Assembly (NCBI RefSeq): GCF_014529935.1
Contig: NZ_JACVFC010000001.1
Location: 62,001 to 126,000, forward strand
DNA length: 64,000 bases
Direction: 5' to 3'
Origin: Chitinophaga qingshengii
Lineage (GTDB): Bacteria; Bacteroidota; Bacteroidia; Chitinophagales; Chitinophagaceae
The notes below the pieces were generated by a model that saw nothing but the letters and a program-made list of their open reading frames with translations, was not told the DNA's origin and made no database searches. This document shows positions 63,223-64,000 of the stretch, piece after piece; positions within the stretch are counted from its first letter, which is position 1; the number at the start of each line of letters is the position of its first letter. The position numbers and the translations under genes were made by a program.

Positions 63223-64000
63223 TTATTTTTTGGGCTTCTTTTTAGCAGCGGCTTTTTTGGCCGGTGCTTTAACCGCTGGTTTCGCAGCCGCTTTCTTAGC
63301 CGGTGCTTTTGCTACAGCCGCCTTTTTAGCCGGCGCCTTCACAGCCGCTTTTTTAGCGGGTGCTTTCACTGCAGACTTCTTAGCAGGTGCTTTTACCGCC
63401 GCTTTCTTCGCTGGCGCTACCGTTGCTTTTTTAGCAGCCGCCTTTTTTGCCGGCGCGGCCGCCGCTTTTTTCGGTGTTGCCTTTTTAGCGGTAGCCCTGG
63501 TAGCTGCCGGTTTGGTGGCTTTAGCCTTCGTTGCCGGCGTCTCCTTTTTAGCGACCGCCTTGGTAACAACCACTTTAGCGGGCTTGGCCTTCGTCACAGG
63601 TACTTCCTTCACCGCTTCCTGTTTAGTGGTCTTTTTAGCCGCAGGCTTGGCAGCAGTCGCTTTGGCAGCTTTTGTGGCAGCAGCCGGTACAGTTTTCTCC
63701 GTTTCAGGCTTAGCGGCTTTCTTAGCGGAATCCTTAACAGCTGCGGCTTTTTTCGTTTCAGCAGGTGCTGCTTTTTTGATTTCCTTTTCAGTCGCTGCTT
63801 TCGCTGCTTTTTTACCGGAAGCTTTTGCAGCCGGTACAGTTTCCACGGGTGTTTTTATTTTTTCGGGAGATGTTGAAGCGACTTTCGTTGCTTCAGCTTC
63901 CGGGGCTGGCGACGCTACTGCAGCAGCCTGGACAGCTTTGTCACTTCCTGGTTTTTTCCCGGTTTTCTTTTTCTTAGCCGGTGCCGGTTCTGTTACAGCA
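63223..64000 (-). CDS. Lysine/alanine-rich protein tail (cut by the window edge)
   Basis: The frame is open from the right edge to the stop at 63223: 259 codons are visible, and the start lies outside. The last 200 residues consist of repeats such as KAAVKAPAKKAAVKAPAKK, similar to histone H1 and Hc1 tails, and are strongly basic. The preceding part is richer in proline, glutamate and threonine (SPAPEAEATKVASTSPEK). It may be a nucleoid protein or the basic tail of a larger nucleic-acid enzyme such as an RNase or topoisomerase. The sequence here cannot decide. Confidence 0.65.
   Translation of the reverse strand, partial: AVTEPAPAKKKKTGKKPGSDKAVQAAAVASPAPEAEATKVASTSPEKIKTPVETVPAAKASGKKAAKAATEKEIKKAAPAETKKAAAVKDSAKKAAKPETEKTVPAAATKAAKATAAKPAAKKTTKQEAVKEVPVTKAKPAKVVVTKAVAKKETPATKAKATKPAATRATAKKATPKKAAAAPAKKAAAKKATVAPAKKAAVKAPAKKSAVKAPAKKAAVKAPAKKAAVAKAPAKKAAAKPAVKAPAKKAAAKKKPKK

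Noticed and set aside
63169-63876. Open frame of 235 codons, plus strand, rich in Phe, Arg, Cys and Ser
   Set aside because: It is the complement of the lysine/alanine-rich coding frame; its odd composition is a direct result of the AAG/GCC repeats on the other strand.

Overview
The window looks like a chromosome segment from a Bacteroidota, most probably a Chitinophagaceae member close to Chitinophaga (inference from content, no database search was possible). The supporting signs are two large secreted proteins ending in type IX secretion (T9SS) sorting domains, a DUF4270 lipoprotein, a GT5-like half protein divergent from panC, and several promoters with the Bacteroidota TTTG / TAnnTTTG pattern. 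No insertion sequence, phage gene, tRNA, rRNA or CRISPR array was recognised.

Layout. Positions 1-4000 hold an NTF2-like gene cut by the left edge, its probable TetR regulator with two matching operators, a PH-domain membrane protein, a thiamine-binding protein and a GNAT-nitrilase fusion. Positions 4100-39600 form a large exopolysaccharide locus. A leftward operon (19028 to 11506) runs from a receiver protein through an initiating sugar-phosphate transferase, two GT2 enzymes, asparagine synthase-like and GT4 genes to a methyltransferase. A divergent rightward operon (19829 to 29081) encodes a GumC/Wzz-like co-polymerase, two acyltransferases, a 35-residue membrane peptide, a Wzy-like polymerase, a half-length TolC-like protein, an esterase, a gluconate 2-dehydrogenase subunit 3-like protein and a processive GT2. 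A flippase, a core-2-type transferase and one more glycosyltransferase lie at the left. Three proteins with PHB-depolymerase-like alpha/beta-hydrolase domains, two beta-helix proteins and a GMC oxidoreductase belong to the same neighbourhood; two of the hydrolases are parts of T9SS surface proteins of 1221 and 2255 residues. No Wza-type export protein is visible.

Positions 40000-50500 are housekeeping: metK, DUF4270, the GT5-like half protein, panC, panD, a UPF0104-type membrane protein, ppk1, ppx and panB. Positions 50500-54500 hold a three-gene lysine catabolic operon (lysine 6- or saccharopine dehydrogenase, DUF1338 2-oxoadipate dioxygenase-like, aldehyde dehydrogenase) preceded by a compact three-way-junction leader that could be an undescribed cis-regulatory RNA. 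From 54500 to the end there is a structured gene-free segment that may encode an ncRNA, a histidine-phosphatase-like protein lacking its catalytic histidines, a subtilase, a DUF4870 protein, RNase P RNA, an Smr protein, DoxX, an amino acid permease, a polyprenyl synthetase and the lysine/alanine-rich tail of a protein cut by the right edge.

Long palindromes fill several gene ends (48513-48590, 50447-50546, 57576-57732). The last occupies the whole gap between two convergent stop codons and shares GCAAAG-type words with the second, so it probably belongs to a dispersed family used as terminators.
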